Counted from the first letter of the stretch, positions 43,613-52,952 are shown. The stretch: 64,000 bases of DNA from CAYTYZ01 sp964448465 (GCA_964448465.1 CAYUVY010000001.1:49126-113125), one strand, 5' to 3'. The notes: generated by a model not told the origin, from the letters alone. Numbers and translations: made by a program.

Positions 43613-44929
43613 ATGGCCAACCAACAAGAAGATTTAGTTGCTAAAATAGTTTCCCTTTGCAAGCGTCGAGGAATAATCTTCCAAAATTCCGAAATATACG
43701 GAGGAATCCAAGGATTTTACGACTATGGTCCAGTTGGTTCCCTGATGAAGTACAACTGGAAAAATTTGTGGTGGAAAGATAATGTTTTAAAGCGTAAAGA
43801 CGTAGTCGGAATTGATGGAACCATCATTACTCACCCCAAAGTTTGGGAAGCCTCTGGACATGTCAAAAATTTTGGAGACATTATGGTAGAGTGTAAATCC
43901 TGCCACAAAAGATTTAGACCAGATCTAATTGACAATGCCACCAAATGTCCCGAATGTGGCGGAGAATTTACCCAAGGAAAAAAATTTAATATTTTATTCA
44001 AGACCGAAATTGGTGTGATTGAAGGAGAAAAAATCCCAGCCTATCTACGAGGAGAAGCATGTCAGACAATTTATCTAGACTTTAAAAATGTTGTGGATTC
44101 AACTAGAGTCAAAATACCTTTTGGTATTGCCCAAATAGGAAAAGCCTTTAGAAATGAAATTACTCCAAAAAACTTTTTATATCGCACAAGAGAATTTGAA
44201 CAATGGGATATACAATATTTTGTTCATCAATCAGAAATGGACAAATGGTACGAATATTGGAAAGAAAACCGTATGAAGTGGTATCAAGGATTGTTTAATC
44301 AAAAAGATGGTTTACGTTTTAGACAGCATGATCCCGACGAACTCGCTTTTTATGCCCAAAAGGCTTTTGATATTGAATATAATTCACCCTGGGGCTGGAC
44401 CGAAATGGAGGGGATTCATTGGCGTTCAGATTATGATCTCACTCAGCATTCTAAGTTTAGTGGTCAAGACTTAAAATATGACGATCCAATTACCCACGAA
44501 AAGTATCTTCCTTGGATCGTAGAAACATCTGGAGGTGTTGATCGTAGCTTTTTCTTTCTACTCCTTGACGCCTACCATGAAGATAAATTAGAAAACGGAG
44601 AGACTAGGACTTGGTTACAAATTAACCCAAAAATTTCTGCCTATAAACTTGCTATTTTCCCTCTTGCTAGTAATAAACCAGAACTATTAGCCAAGGCTGA
44701 AAGTATTTATGACAGTCTAATTGATAAATATTCTATTGATTATGATGATAGTAGTGGTATTGGAAAAAAATATCGTCGTCAAGATGAAATCGGAACTCCC
44801 TGGTGCCTGGTGGTAGATTATCAAACACTAGAAGATGACACGGTCACCATTCGTGATCGAGACACCATGTCCCAAGTCAGAATTAAGACCTCTGAAGTTG
44901 ACAAGTGGTTGTCTGATAAGCTAAAGTAA
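43613..44929 (+). CDS. glyS: Glycyl-tRNA synthetase
   Basis: Class II synthetase of the single-chain, dimeric type, 438 residues. RGIIFQNSEIYGGIQGFYDY at the N-terminus and GPVGSLMKYNWKNLWW are signatures of this GlyRS form. A zinc ribbon (CKSCHK and CPECGG, about residues 96-123) follows. Motif 2 is IGKAFRNEITP with FLYRTREFEQ, and motif 3 is ETSGGVDRSFFFLLL. The anticodon-binding domain fills the end. It charges tRNA-Gly for translation. Full length for the family. Confidence 0.96.
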   Translation: MANQQEDLVAKIVSLCKRRGIIFQNSEIYGGIQGFYDYGPVGSLMKYNWKNLWWKDNVLKRKDVVGIDGTIITHPKVWEASGHVKNFGDIMVECKSCHKRFRPDLIDNATKCPECGGEFTQGKKFNILFKTEIGVIEGEKIPAYLRGEACQTIYLDFKNVVDSTRVKIPFGIAQIGKAFRNEITPKNFLYRTREFEQWDIQYFVHQSEMDKWYEYWKENRMKWYQGLFNQKDGLRFRQHDPDELAFYAQKAFDIEYNSPWGWTEMEGIHWRSDYDLTQHSKFSGQDLKYDDPITHEKYLPWIVETSGGVDRSFFFLLLDAYHEDKLENGETRTWLQINPKISAYKLAIFPLASNKPELLAKAESIYDSLIDKYSIDYDDSSGIGKKYRRQDEIGTPWCLVVDYQTLEDDTVTIRDRDTMSQVRIKTSEVDKWLSDKLK

Positions 44930-44932
44930 GCA

Positions 44933-45526
44933 ATGAAAAAACTCCTAACTTTAGTGCTAATAAGCTCTCTATTGTTCGCCTGTGGCAAATCTACTGTTAG
45001 TCCAGCAGCCCCCACTCCCAAGCCGTCAGGAAGACCCAAACTTACCAAAATTGAACTAAACCCTATGCCCGGTGTTTCGTTAATCCCTCGAAACGATGGC
45101 CACGAAATTAAACTAATTGTTAAGAATATTCCCAGCAATATAGCCAAAATTGAATACGAACTACTCTATAGCGCCACCGACGGAGGACTAAGTGTCGAAA
45201 AAGGCCTTGGCGACACTATTCAACAAGTTCAAGCATCTATGGAAAGAGATCTACTTTTGGGTACCGCCAGTTGCACTAGTGGCTGTAAGTATAAATATGA
45301 CAACGGTATTACTGGCGGCAAACTTACCTTAAACTTTATTACCAATACCAACGAAGTAGCCACCTTTGAAACTGATTTTAGTTTACAAACAGGCGCAGAT
45401 ATTAAAAAGAAAGGAATATTGCTTGCCAATTTCCCTAAAGATAAAACGGGGACTTACAAAACCGGACAATTTGTCATTGCTATAGTTAGCCCAACTGGTG
45501 AGTTTGTCACCTTTGCTAGCCAGTAA
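44933..45526 (+). CDS. Predicted lipoprotein, function unknown
   Basis: 197 residues with a lipoprotein signal peptide: KKLLTLVLISSLLFACGKS, with the lipobox LFAC and the acylated cysteine at residue 17. A Pro/Ser/Thr linker (SPAAPTPKPSGRP) leads to a beta-rich domain of about 160 residues that has one CTSGC pair likely forming a disulfide. No family is recognised. It lies between glyS and rsmH with 3-base and 1-base junctions, so it is cotranscribed with housekeeping genes; it may be a wall- or envelope-anchored sensor. Confidence 0.78.
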   Translation: MKKLLTLVLISSLLFACGKSTVSPAAPTPKPSGRPKLTKIELNPMPGVSLIPRNDGHEIKLIVKNIPSNIAKIEYELLYSATDGGLSVEKGLGDTIQQVQASMERDLLLGTASCTSGCKYKYDNGITGGKLTLNFITNTNEVATFETDFSLQTGADIKKKGILLANFPKDKTGTYKTGQFVIAIVSPTGEFVTFASQ

Positions 45527-46383
45527 TGGAATATCACTTCCCTGTTTTACTCCAGCCGGTTCTCGATTTTTTTCAACCCAAAACAGGGGATATCTATCTT
45601 GATGGCACCTTGGGAAACGGTGGCCATTCTCTGGCATTGGCAAAACTAGGGGCCAAGATAGTTGGACTAGATTTAAACTCCACCAATCTCAACATCACCA
45701 AACAACGCTTTTTAGATGAAAAACTTGAGTCTAGTATTGAAACTCACCAAGCCAATTTTAAACACTTTTCCCAATATCTCCCACCCGGTGGAGTAAGCGG
45801 AATTTTATTAGACCTAGGCCTCAGCACGAGCCAGTATAAAAATCAAAATCTAGGCTTATCCTTTCAAGATACAAATTTAGATATGCGACTTGATCCAGCA
45901 TTGCCTTTGTCTGCGCAAGATATTCTTCAAAAATACTCCCAAGAAGAACTTGAAAGTTTATTTAGCACCATTGCTCAAGAACCACTGGCCAGAGAAATAT
46001 CCTTTACTATCATTAAAACTCGCAAAGCTAAGCCCATATCTTCTGCACAGGCTTTAACCGAACTAGTAGGTCAAATTTACCAAGTTAATCATCTTAGATC
46101 TAGCCTAAATCCAGCCACCAAAGTTTTTCTAGCTCTCAGAATAGTTGTCAATCAAGAATTGGAAAACTTAAAATCCTTTTTGGACCAATCCTTGTCACTT
46201 CCGCCTGGAACCAAAATTGCTATTATAACTTTTCATTCCACCGAAGATCGAATAGTTAAATTATTTCTTAAAACAAACAGTTCCAAACTAGAAGTCCACC
46301 CACTAGCACTCCCTCAATTTTTTGAAACTAAACAAAATCCATCCAGCCGCTCAGCCCTCTTACGAGCTTTCCAAATAAAATAG
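45526..46383 (+). CDS. rsmH: 16S rRNA (cytosine-1402 N4)-methyltransferase
   Basis: 285 residues, the MraW/RsmH family that methylates C1402 of 16S rRNA. The start YHFPVLLQPVLDFF and SAM motif DGTLGNGGHSLALAKLG (residues 26-42) are diagnostic, as are GILLDLGLSTSQ, LDMRLDP, and AIITFHSTEDRIVK near the end. RsmH classically opens the division/cell-wall cluster, as it does here. Its ATG overlaps the lipoprotein stop by one base. Confidence 0.95.
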   Translation: MEYHFPVLLQPVLDFFQPKTGDIYLDGTLGNGGHSLALAKLGAKIVGLDLNSTNLNITKQRFLDEKLESSIETHQANFKHFSQYLPPGGVSGILLDLGLSTSQYKNQNLGLSFQDTNLDMRLDPALPLSAQDILQKYSQEELESLFSTIAQEPLAREISFTIIKTRKAKPISSAQALTELVGQIYQVNHLRSSLNPATKVFLALRIVVNQELENLKSFLDQSLSLPPGTKIAIITFHSTEDRIVKLFLKTNSSKLEVHPLALPQFFETKQNPSSRSALLRAFQIK

Positions 46384-46389
46384 TATAAT
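46384..46389 (+). promoter_or_regulatory. -10 box before murE
   Basis: TATAAT lies across the rsmH stop and ends 6 bases before the ATG at 46396, giving a leaderless start for the murE-mraY-murG unit. Confidence 0.68.
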
Positions 46390-46395
46390 TACCAG

Positions 46396-47721
46396 ATGAT
46401 CGGATCAACCAGAAACCCTTTCGTACAAAAACTTATCAATCTCTTTTGGCATCTGCCAAAAAGTATTTTTTACTCCGTCTATTATAATTTTCCAGCCAAA
46501 AAGTTAAAAGTCATAGGCATAACTGGCACTGACGGCAAAACAACAAGTGCAATACTTATGCACCAAGTACTAACCCAGGCTGGCTACAAGACTGGACTAA
46601 TTAGCACAATTGGAGCAAAAATTGACAAAAACTACATTACTACTGGTCTTCATACGACCAGCCCCAATCCCAAGACCATCCAGTCTTTATTGTCTCAAAT
46701 GGTAAAACAAGGACTTACTCATGCAGTGGTTGAAGTCACCTCACATTCTTTGGACCAGTATCGATTTTGGGGTTGCGATTTTGAAATTGGTATTTTTACT
46801 AACTTAACTAGTGAACATCAGGATTATCATCGCAACATGAACTCCTATCTACACTCCAAAGCAAAACTTTTTGCCCACACTAAACACCAAGTCGCCAATG
46901 CCGATAGTCCTTATTTTTCTCTACTACAAAAAATAACTAATAAAAAATTTATAACTTTTGGAATTAATAATAATTCAGACTACCAAGCTAAAAAGATAAA
47001 TCTGACTAACAAATTTCTATCCTTTACCGTAGACGAAATCTTCTATAAGACTGATAGTAATTATTATTACCAGATATACAACATCCTTGGTGTTTTAGCC
47101 AGTCTAAGTATTTTAAAAATCGACCGAAAAATATTACAACGTGTCATACTACAATTCCCCCCCACCAAGGGCAGAAGAGAAGAAGTTGCCAACGCACTTG
47201 GGATCAAGACTATTGTTGATTTCGCTCACACACCGGCGGCTTTAGAGCAGACACTCAATTCACTTAGACAAACAACTTCAGGCAAACTGATTGTCCTTTT
47301 TGGTGCCACAGGTGGTCGTGACAAGCAAAAGCGCCCTGAAATGGGCAGAGTAAGTACCGACCTTGCCAATATTACTATTATCACTTCTGACGACACCAGG
47401 CTTGAAAATATTCAAGATATAAACCAGCAAATCATAAGTGGTATCAGCAAAAACCATCTTTTTTTATCAATCAACGACGATCGCCAAACTAAAAACGCGT
47501 TGATAAAAAATCAACATATATATTTTAATGTTCCCGACAGACAAGAAGCCTTTAATCTAGCTATTCACTTGGCTAGTAAGGGTGATACTGTTATTGCCTG
47601 CGGCAAGGGGCATGAAACTACAATTTTACACGGTAAAACAGAATACCCCTGGTCAGAAACTGATGCTTTCAAAACTGCCTTTACCAATAATAAATCACCA
47701 ACGCGTGCTAAACTAAACTAA
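46396..47721 (+). CDS. murE: MurE-type UDP-MurNAc-tripeptide ligase
   Basis: 441 residues, Mur ligase family. The ATP site is GITGTDGKTTSA (about residues 35-46). TTSPNPKTIQSLL and EVTSHSLDQYR are MurE features, HSKAKLF holds the lysine that is carbamylated, and CGKGHETTILHG is the MurE ending. At the amino-acid-selecting site, where DAP-type enzymes have DNPR, this protein reads SDDTRLE, so the added residue (DAP, Lys or other) is uncertain. It starts right behind a -10 box and runs into mraY with a 1-base gap. Confidence 0.9.
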   Translation: MIGSTRNPFVQKLINLFWHLPKSIFYSVYYNFPAKKLKVIGITGTDGKTTSAILMHQVLTQAGYKTGLISTIGAKIDKNYITTGLHTTSPNPKTIQSLLSQMVKQGLTHAVVEVTSHSLDQYRFWGCDFEIGIFTNLTSEHQDYHRNMNSYLHSKAKLFAHTKHQVANADSPYFSLLQKITNKKFITFGINNNSDYQAKKINLTNKFLSFTVDEIFYKTDSNYYYQIYNILGVLASLSILKIDRKILQRVILQFPPTKGRREEVANALGIKTIVDFAHTPAALEQTLNSLRQTTSGKLIVLFGATGGRDKQKRPEMGRVSTDLANITIITSDDTRLENIQDINQQIISGISKNHLFLSINDDRQTKNALIKNQHIYFNVPDRQEAFNLAIHLASKGDTVIACGKGHETTILHGKTEYPWSETDAFKTAFTNNKSPTRAKLN

Positions 47722-47722
47722 G

Positions 47723-48757
47723 ATGATCCACTTTTATCTAGGTCTACTCTTGGTTTCATTTCTACTTACAAGTATTACCGTGATTCCGTTTATTAACCTG
47801 CTATATAAACTCAAATTTCAAAGACAAAAACAAAAAACCCTAGACTTTCAGAACAAAGCTACACCTATCTTCGATAAATTTCATGCCAAAAAAGTTGGCA
47901 CACCAGTTGGTGGGGGCTTACTCATAATTCTGGCAGTATCTATTTTATTTTCCCTAGTTTTTCCACTACTTAGAGCAAGCAGTATCTTTGTAAGTAGTAA
48001 CTATCATATAGAAAGAGAGATTTTTGTCATATTTTTCTCTTTTCTCTCTTTTGCTGCAATAGGCTTGTACGACGATATCTTAAAATTTTTTGGGTTTGAA
48101 AAAACGGGATTCTTTGGTTTAAGAATGAGACACAAATTGTTTTTACAATTTGCTGTTGCAGTCATTACTTCGTGCTTATTATACTTTTCGCTCAATATTA
48201 ATTTTGTTTACATTCCCTTTCTTGGAACCTTGCAATTAGGTCCCTTTTATATCCTTTTTTCTACAATCCTAATTGTCACTTTTGCTAATTTTTTTAATTT
48301 TACAGATGGTCTTGATGGCCTATCTTGTGGTCTTCTTATGATTTCCTTGTTTGCCTTCTGGGTTCTAGCCAGCAGCTCATTTGATACTCCGGTGTCGATA
48401 TTTATTTCTCTGTGGATAGGAAGTATTATTGCATTTTTATATTTTAATATCCCTCCTGCACGTATCTGGTTAGGAGATGTGGGAGCCTTGTCTTTTGGGG
48501 CAACTTTCGCCGTTATTGCCTTGTTGCTGGGTAAAGTAGTTCCACTTATGATCGTAGGTATTCCATTTTTTATAGAGGGATTTAGTAGCACGGCCCAGAT
48601 GTTTAGTAAAAAATTCTTTGGAAGAAAATTATTACCTTCTGCTCCTATTCACCAAAGCTTTCAATATTGGGGTTGGGAAGAATATAAAATAGTTTTTCGA
48701 GCTTGGCTTGCAGGAATAATATTAACAATTTTCGCACTATGGTTGGGCCTAAATTAA
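47723..48757 (+). CDS. mraY: Phospho-MurNAc-pentapeptide transferase (MraY-like)
   Basis: 344 residues with about ten membrane helices. It transfers phospho-MurNAc-pentapeptide to undecaprenyl phosphate to make lipid I. Conserved segments are KKVGTPVGGGLLI, GLYDDILKFFG (aspartate pair), NFFNFTDGLDGLSCG, WLGDVGALSFGA and the cytoplasmic HxH region APIHQSFQYWGWEEYK, where MraY usually reads APIHHHFE; the changed histidines are unusual. It is in the usual place after murE. Confidence 0.9.
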   Translation: MIHFYLGLLLVSFLLTSITVIPFINLLYKLKFQRQKQKTLDFQNKATPIFDKFHAKKVGTPVGGGLLIILAVSILFSLVFPLLRASSIFVSSNYHIEREIFVIFFSFLSFAAIGLYDDILKFFGFEKTGFFGLRMRHKLFLQFAVAVITSCLLYFSLNINFVYIPFLGTLQLGPFYILFSTILIVTFANFFNFTDGLDGLSCGLLMISLFAFWVLASSSFDTPVSIFISLWIGSIIAFLYFNIPPARIWLGDVGALSFGATFAVIALLLGKVVPLMIVGIPFFIEGFSSTAQMFSKKFFGRKLLPSAPIHQSFQYWGWEEYKIVFRAWLAGIILTIFALWLGLN

Positions 48758-49434
48758 AAGCAACCTTAGATAAATATCTAGGCACCCCGTACTGGAAGAA
48801 TGTTCTAGATAAAGATGGAAAAATCATCAAAGAAGGTGCCTTTGCTGGCAAAGGAACCCCTCAAGAAATCGATTATGTGACTAGTTGTCTTGCTTATGAA
48901 AAAACGATAGATCTCAAAACACTAACTGACAAGGAAATCAGGCAATTGCAAAGAGATAACAATATCGGAGTAGATTGCTCGGGCTATGTTTATAATTTAC
49001 TAGACGCCTTTGCCACAGATATTGGACTACCTGGCATTTACTACAAATTAGTTGGTAATTGGAGGGGGATTACTAGGCTTGGAGCAAGGTCAGTTAGTGC
49101 TACAAATTACGCAGACCCTATAAATAGCAACAAGGTTGACAAGTTGTCTGAGGTAAAAACTGGTGATTATATAGTGTTAATTGGCAAAGATGGGCAAGGT
49201 CATGTTCTGTTTATCTTGGAAAACAACCTAGATCACCTTTTGTGTACACACAGTAGCTCAGAAACTAGTAATCCTTTTATTCACACCTTTAAAATCGTAA
49301 TTAAGGATAGTAACAAAAAAATTGAGGAGCAAGATTGGCAAGAAACACTTCAAACGGGCGAGAATTATCTACATGCATATGATCTATCTAACCCACTAAC
49401 TAGCATTTATCGACCATTATTTTCAATACAATAA
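48739..49434 (+). CDS. NlpC/P60-like cysteine peptidase domain protein
   Basis: About 231 residues. The sequence VDCSGYVYNLLD (cysteine near residue 77) and GDYIVLIGKDGQGHVLFILE (histidine ~80 residues later) form the Cys-His pair of NlpC/P60 cell-wall peptidases. There is no signal peptide, so it either acts inside, on precursors, or leaves by another route. I chose the ATG at 48739, overlapping mraY by 19 bases. The position between mraY and murG is where murD and ftsW stand in most bacteria. It may cut peptide stems, or be a scaffold for the pathway. Confidence 0.72.
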   Translation: MVGPKLKATLDKYLGTPYWKNVLDKDGKIIKEGAFAGKGTPQEIDYVTSCLAYEKTIDLKTLTDKEIRQLQRDNNIGVDCSGYVYNLLDAFATDIGLPGIYYKLVGNWRGITRLGARSVSATNYADPINSNKVDKLSEVKTGDYIVLIGKDGQGHVLFILENNLDHLLCTHSSSETSNPFIHTFKIVIKDSNKKIEEQDWQETLQTGENYLHAYDLSNPLTSIYRPLFSIQ

Positions 49435-49435
49435 C

Positions 49436-50560
49436 TTGACTTCAACTAATCAAAAACAAACAAAAACAATTGTCTTGTGTGGTACCCACCAATCACCTCT
49501 GGTTGAATTAATTAGTCAGCTAAAACAAGACACTAAGTATATTTGGAAGATAAATTTTATTGGTCGACTATTTCAGTCTCCAATTAATAAATTACCTTCC
49601 ACCGAAAGTATTCTTATACAACAAAAAAGGATTCCTTATTATCCCATCAATCCTGGTAAATTTAATCGACATGACAAACTAGGAAGCTTATTATTTATAC
49701 CCCACACCTTTTGGGCCATAGTAAAATCATACTTTTACCTTCAAAAAATCAAACCCGATATCATTGTTTCCTCGGGCGGCTATGCTTCTGTCCCTGTAAT
49801 AATTTCTGGATGGATTTTAAGTATACCCAGTATTAACCACGAACAAACAATTATTACCACTCTTGCCGCCAAAATTAACAGTTATTTTTGTACTAAACTT
49901 GCTCTATCTTTTGATGATCCCAAACAGATATCTGATTTGCCAAAGTCAAAATTGGTCATCACCGGAAACCTTTTGCGTGGAGAGTTGTTTGGACATGCTG
50001 ATAAAGAATTATTAAGTAAGTGGTTTACACAAGCAAAGCCACTAATCTACATAACTGGGGGTAATCAAGGATCGGTGTTGCTAAATAATTTAATCCTTAA
50101 GATTATTAATAAGGTTTCTAAGTCATACAATGTTGTTCATTCGGTTGGGAAAGAAGACTATGAAAGTATGTCAAAGAAAACTAATAGACTTGTTGGTAGT
50201 TACAAAATCTTTGATTATCTTGAATTACCTATGCTGACCACGGTTCTTCAAAAAGCTAGTTTAGTTATTAGTAGAGCTGGAGCAAACATAACTCAAGAAA
50301 TTGAGGCCTTAAATAAAAATGCCATACTCATCCCTCTGTCTTCTCGAAAAGTAGAGCAGACTGCCAATGCTATCTGGGCCCAAAACCTTCATCCTGGGCA
50401 AATTATTGTCCTACAAGAAAGTGAAGCCAACCCAGAATCATTATTGTCCGCAATTGCCAAACTTTCCAAACTTCCCGATCAAGCTTTCACCCTAGCACAA
50501 CCCAACAAACACAAATTTCTAAATCTGGTTCACTCTCTTCTTTTGCAAACCGACCTATAA
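49436..50560 (+). CDS. murG: MurG-like UDP-GlcNAc transferase
   Basis: 374 residues, GT28 family, converting lipid I to lipid II. Matching segments are VVxx-like DIIVSSGGYASVPVIISGW, NHEQTIIT, VITGNLLRGELF, YITGGNQGSVLLNNLI and SRAGANITQEIEALNKNAIL. The N-terminal GGTGGH loop of classical MurG is replaced by LCGTHQSPLVELI, so the enzyme is divergent. It starts with TTG one base after the preceding stop. It is followed by ftsA. Confidence 0.86.
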   Translation: MTSTNQKQTKTIVLCGTHQSPLVELISQLKQDTKYIWKINFIGRLFQSPINKLPSTESILIQQKRIPYYPINPGKFNRHDKLGSLLFIPHTFWAIVKSYFYLQKIKPDIIVSSGGYASVPVIISGWILSIPSINHEQTIITTLAAKINSYFCTKLALSFDDPKQISDLPKSKLVITGNLLRGELFGHADKELLSKWFTQAKPLIYITGGNQGSVLLNNLILKIINKVSKSYNVVHSVGKEDYESMSKKTNRLVGSYKIFDYLELPMLTTVLQKASLVISRAGANITQEIEALNKNAILIPLSSRKVEQTANAIWAQNLHPGQIIVLQESEANPESLLSAIAKLSKLPDQAFTLAQPNKHKFLNLVHSLLLQTDL

Positions 50561-50588
50561 AAGGCTAAAATTACTAAATTAATACCTC

Positions 50589-51836
50589 ATGTCATCCACT
50601 ACCAAATTACTACAGGCTATAGATGTCGGTTCCACTAAAATAACCTGCATTGTTGGCCAATATTTTCAGCCAGAAAACAAATTAAATATTATTGCTGTTG
50701 CTAGCCAACCAAGCTTAGGGTTCAAGAAGGGTCAAATAGTTGATTTAGAAGCTGCTAGCAAAAGTATTGCCCAGTCTGTTCTCTCTTGTGAGCGTATGAT
50801 TGGCGCCAAAATTAAGTCTCCAGTTATCGGCATAACCGGCACGCATTTGGAATGCCTCAGTGGTCAAGCCTCTGTGGCCGTTACCAATTCAGAAATTAAC
50901 CAACAGGATATCAACAGAGTAACTGAAGCTTCTAAAAATATTGCTTTAAACCCTAATCAAGAAATTCTCCATTTTTTACCCAAAAAATATCTTGTTGACG
51001 ACCAAGACGGTATTCAAGATCCCTTGGGGATGTCAGGCTCCAAACTGGCAGTTGAAACTCTTTTTATCTTGGCCAACAAAGCATATTTACAAAACCTTGA
51101 AAAATCTTTAACTCTTTGCCAAATACAACCTAAACAATTTGTTTACAATGGAATATCTGCAAGTTTTTCTCTTAATTCTACTGAAAAAGAATTGGGTTCA
51201 GTTTTAATCGACATTGGAGGTTCCCAAACCACCGTCACAGTCTTTTTTGAATCTGCTCCCATTTATTCTTTCGTCGTACCCATGGGTGGTTCTCATATTA
51301 CCAACGATCTGGCCATCGGTCTTCGTCTACCCATCCCCCAAGCCGAACAGCTAAAGACTAAATTAACTAAGGTTTTAGAAAACAACACTGACACCGAAGA
51401 AGTAGGCTCAGAATTATTTGAACTTGATTTAGCCACAAATACCAAATTTTCACTTCAAACAATCACCAATGGCATAATCAAGCCTCGTCTTGAAGAACTT
51501 TTTGGTTATATTCGCAATCAAATTGAAGAAAATAATTTGAGTCAAGTTATTCCAGCCGGTATTGTTCTCACTGGTGGTGGCAGTCTTACCTGGCAAGCCA
51601 AAGAAGTGGCTCAACGCATTTTACACACCTCTGTACGTGTTGCCATACCAGAAAAAATTGGTGGATTAACCGACGATATTTTAAGCCCAGCTTATACCAG
51701 CACAGTTGGTTTACTTTTTTATCAACTTCAACCAGAAAAAATTCACAAACCCACTTCTAAATCTAAAATTCCTCAAGTCAGTTTTCTTCCCACCCTCCTT
51801 CGTTTAAAAAAGTTAATCGAGCCACTACTTCCTTAA
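50589..51836 (+). CDS. ftsA: Cell division protein FtsA
   Basis: 415 residues, actin-like ATPase that tethers FtsZ to the membrane. ATP-site motifs are AIDVGSTKITCIVGQ (residues 10-24), SVLIDIGGSQTTVTVF and GIVLTGGGSL. The SHS2 domain is inserted near residue 90-170. The C-terminal LPTLLRLKKLIEPLLP is the amphipathic membrane-targeting helix. A TAAATT box ends 8 bases before the ATG (50575-50580), a weaker promoter candidate. It is one base from ftsZ. Confidence 0.94.
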   Translation: MSSTTKLLQAIDVGSTKITCIVGQYFQPENKLNIIAVASQPSLGFKKGQIVDLEAASKSIAQSVLSCERMIGAKIKSPVIGITGTHLECLSGQASVAVTNSEINQQDINRVTEASKNIALNPNQEILHFLPKKYLVDDQDGIQDPLGMSGSKLAVETLFILANKAYLQNLEKSLTLCQIQPKQFVYNGISASFSLNSTEKELGSVLIDIGGSQTTVTVFFESAPIYSFVVPMGGSHITNDLAIGLRLPIPQAEQLKTKLTKVLENNTDTEEVGSELFELDLATNTKFSLQTITNGIIKPRLEELFGYIRNQIEENNLSQVIPAGIVLTGGGSLTWQAKEVAQRILHTSVRVAIPEKIGGLTDDILSPAYTSTVGLLFYQLQPEKIHKPTSKSKIPQVSFLPTLLRLKKLIEPLLP

Positions 51837-51837
51837 T

Positions 51838-52944
51838 ATGGGACTCGTAAAAAATCTCTCTGGACAATTTGCCAAAATAAAAGTAATTGGCGTGGGCGGT
51901 GGTGGAAATAATGCTATAAATTCCATGATTTTAGAAGGTCAAATTCAAGGAGTTGACTTTGTGGCAGTTAATACCGATTCTCAGGCTCTTTTACATTCCC
52001 AAGCCCCCATCAAAATTCAAATAGGCGAAAAGTTGACCAAGGGATTAGGAGCTGGCGGTAAACCACAAATGGGCCAAAAATCAGCCGAAGAATCCAGAGA
52101 AAAAATCAAAGAATTACTTGCCGGGACCGATATGGTTTTTATCACAGGTGGCATGGGTGGAGGAACCTGTACCGGAGCAGCTCCAATCATTGCCCAAATT
52201 GCCAAAAAAGAACTAAACATTCTCACCATTGCCGTAGTCACCAAACCATTTTTCTTCGAAGGTACTCACCGTATGACCAACGCCGAAGAGGGGATAGCTC
52301 AACTAAAAAACAATGTGGATGCCCTAATTGTCATTCCTAATCAAAAACTTATGGATGTGGTTGGTCAAAACCAGGAATTCCCTATCCAGGAAGCCTTTCG
52401 AATTGCTGATTCCGTTCTAACCCGTGGCACCAAGGCTATTGCCGACATTATTATCAATCCAGGCCTAATTAATTTGGATTTTGCCGATATTCGCTCCATC
52501 ATGAGCGATGCTGGTTCAGCTCTTATGGGTGTGGGCGAAGCCGAAGGTGAAAATCGAGCCATTCGCGCCGTCGAAGCCGCCATTCATTCCCCACTTTTGG
52601 AAGTCAATATGGATGGAGCCAGGGGGGTCTTAATCAACGTCAGCGGAGGAGCCGACCTAGGCATGAAGGAAGTGGAGCAGGCTGCCCAAATCATCACTCA
52701 AAAGGCCTCTCCAGATGCCAATATTATCTTTGGCACCAGTATCGACGATACTTTAAACGGCAAAATAAAAATTACTGTCATCGCTACTGGTTTTGACGAA
52801 CTAAAACAAAAATTTATGCAAAATAAACGACCCATAGAGCAGCCAAGTCAATCTGATTTATCCCAAACTTATGGAATCAAAGAATTACCTCAAGGCCTAT
52901 CTATCGACGACGAATTTGACATTCCTTCCTTTCTAAAAAAGTGA
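51838..52944 (+). CDS. ftsZ: Cell division protein FtsZ
   Basis: 368 residues, tubulin-like GTPase forming the division ring. KVIGVGGGGNNAINSM at the N-terminus, NTDSQAL, the tubulin signature region TGGMGGGTCTGAAP, the T7 loop NLDFADIRSIM, and the C-terminal tail DEFDIPSFLKK that binds FtsA are all visible. The signature reads GGGTCTG with cysteine near residue 111, where almost all FtsZ proteins have glycine (GGGTGTG or GGGTGSG). Follows ftsA after one base; the linker between core and tail is short. Confidence 0.96.
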   Translation: MGLVKNLSGQFAKIKVIGVGGGGNNAINSMILEGQIQGVDFVAVNTDSQALLHSQAPIKIQIGEKLTKGLGAGGKPQMGQKSAEESREKIKELLAGTDMVFITGGMGGGTCTGAAPIIAQIAKKELNILTIAVVTKPFFFEGTHRMTNAEEGIAQLKNNVDALIVIPNQKLMDVVGQNQEFPIQEAFRIADSVLTRGTKAIADIIINPGLINLDFADIRSIMSDAGSALMGVGEAEGENRAIRAVEAAIHSPLLEVNMDGARGVLINVSGGADLGMKEVEQAAQIITQKASPDANIIFGTSIDDTLNGKIKITVIATGFDELKQKFMQNKRPIEQPSQSDLSQTYGIKELPQGLSIDDEFDIPSFLKK

Positions 52945-52952
52945 TCCCAATG

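Noticed and set aside
44821..45147. Minus-strand open frame across the glyS-lipoprotein junction.
   Set aside because: It lies opposite two well-supported genes and shows no domain.
48703..48738. Earlier start for the NlpC/P60-like protein.
   Set aside because: Twelve residues read from within the mraY end, with no match; ATG 48739 fits better.
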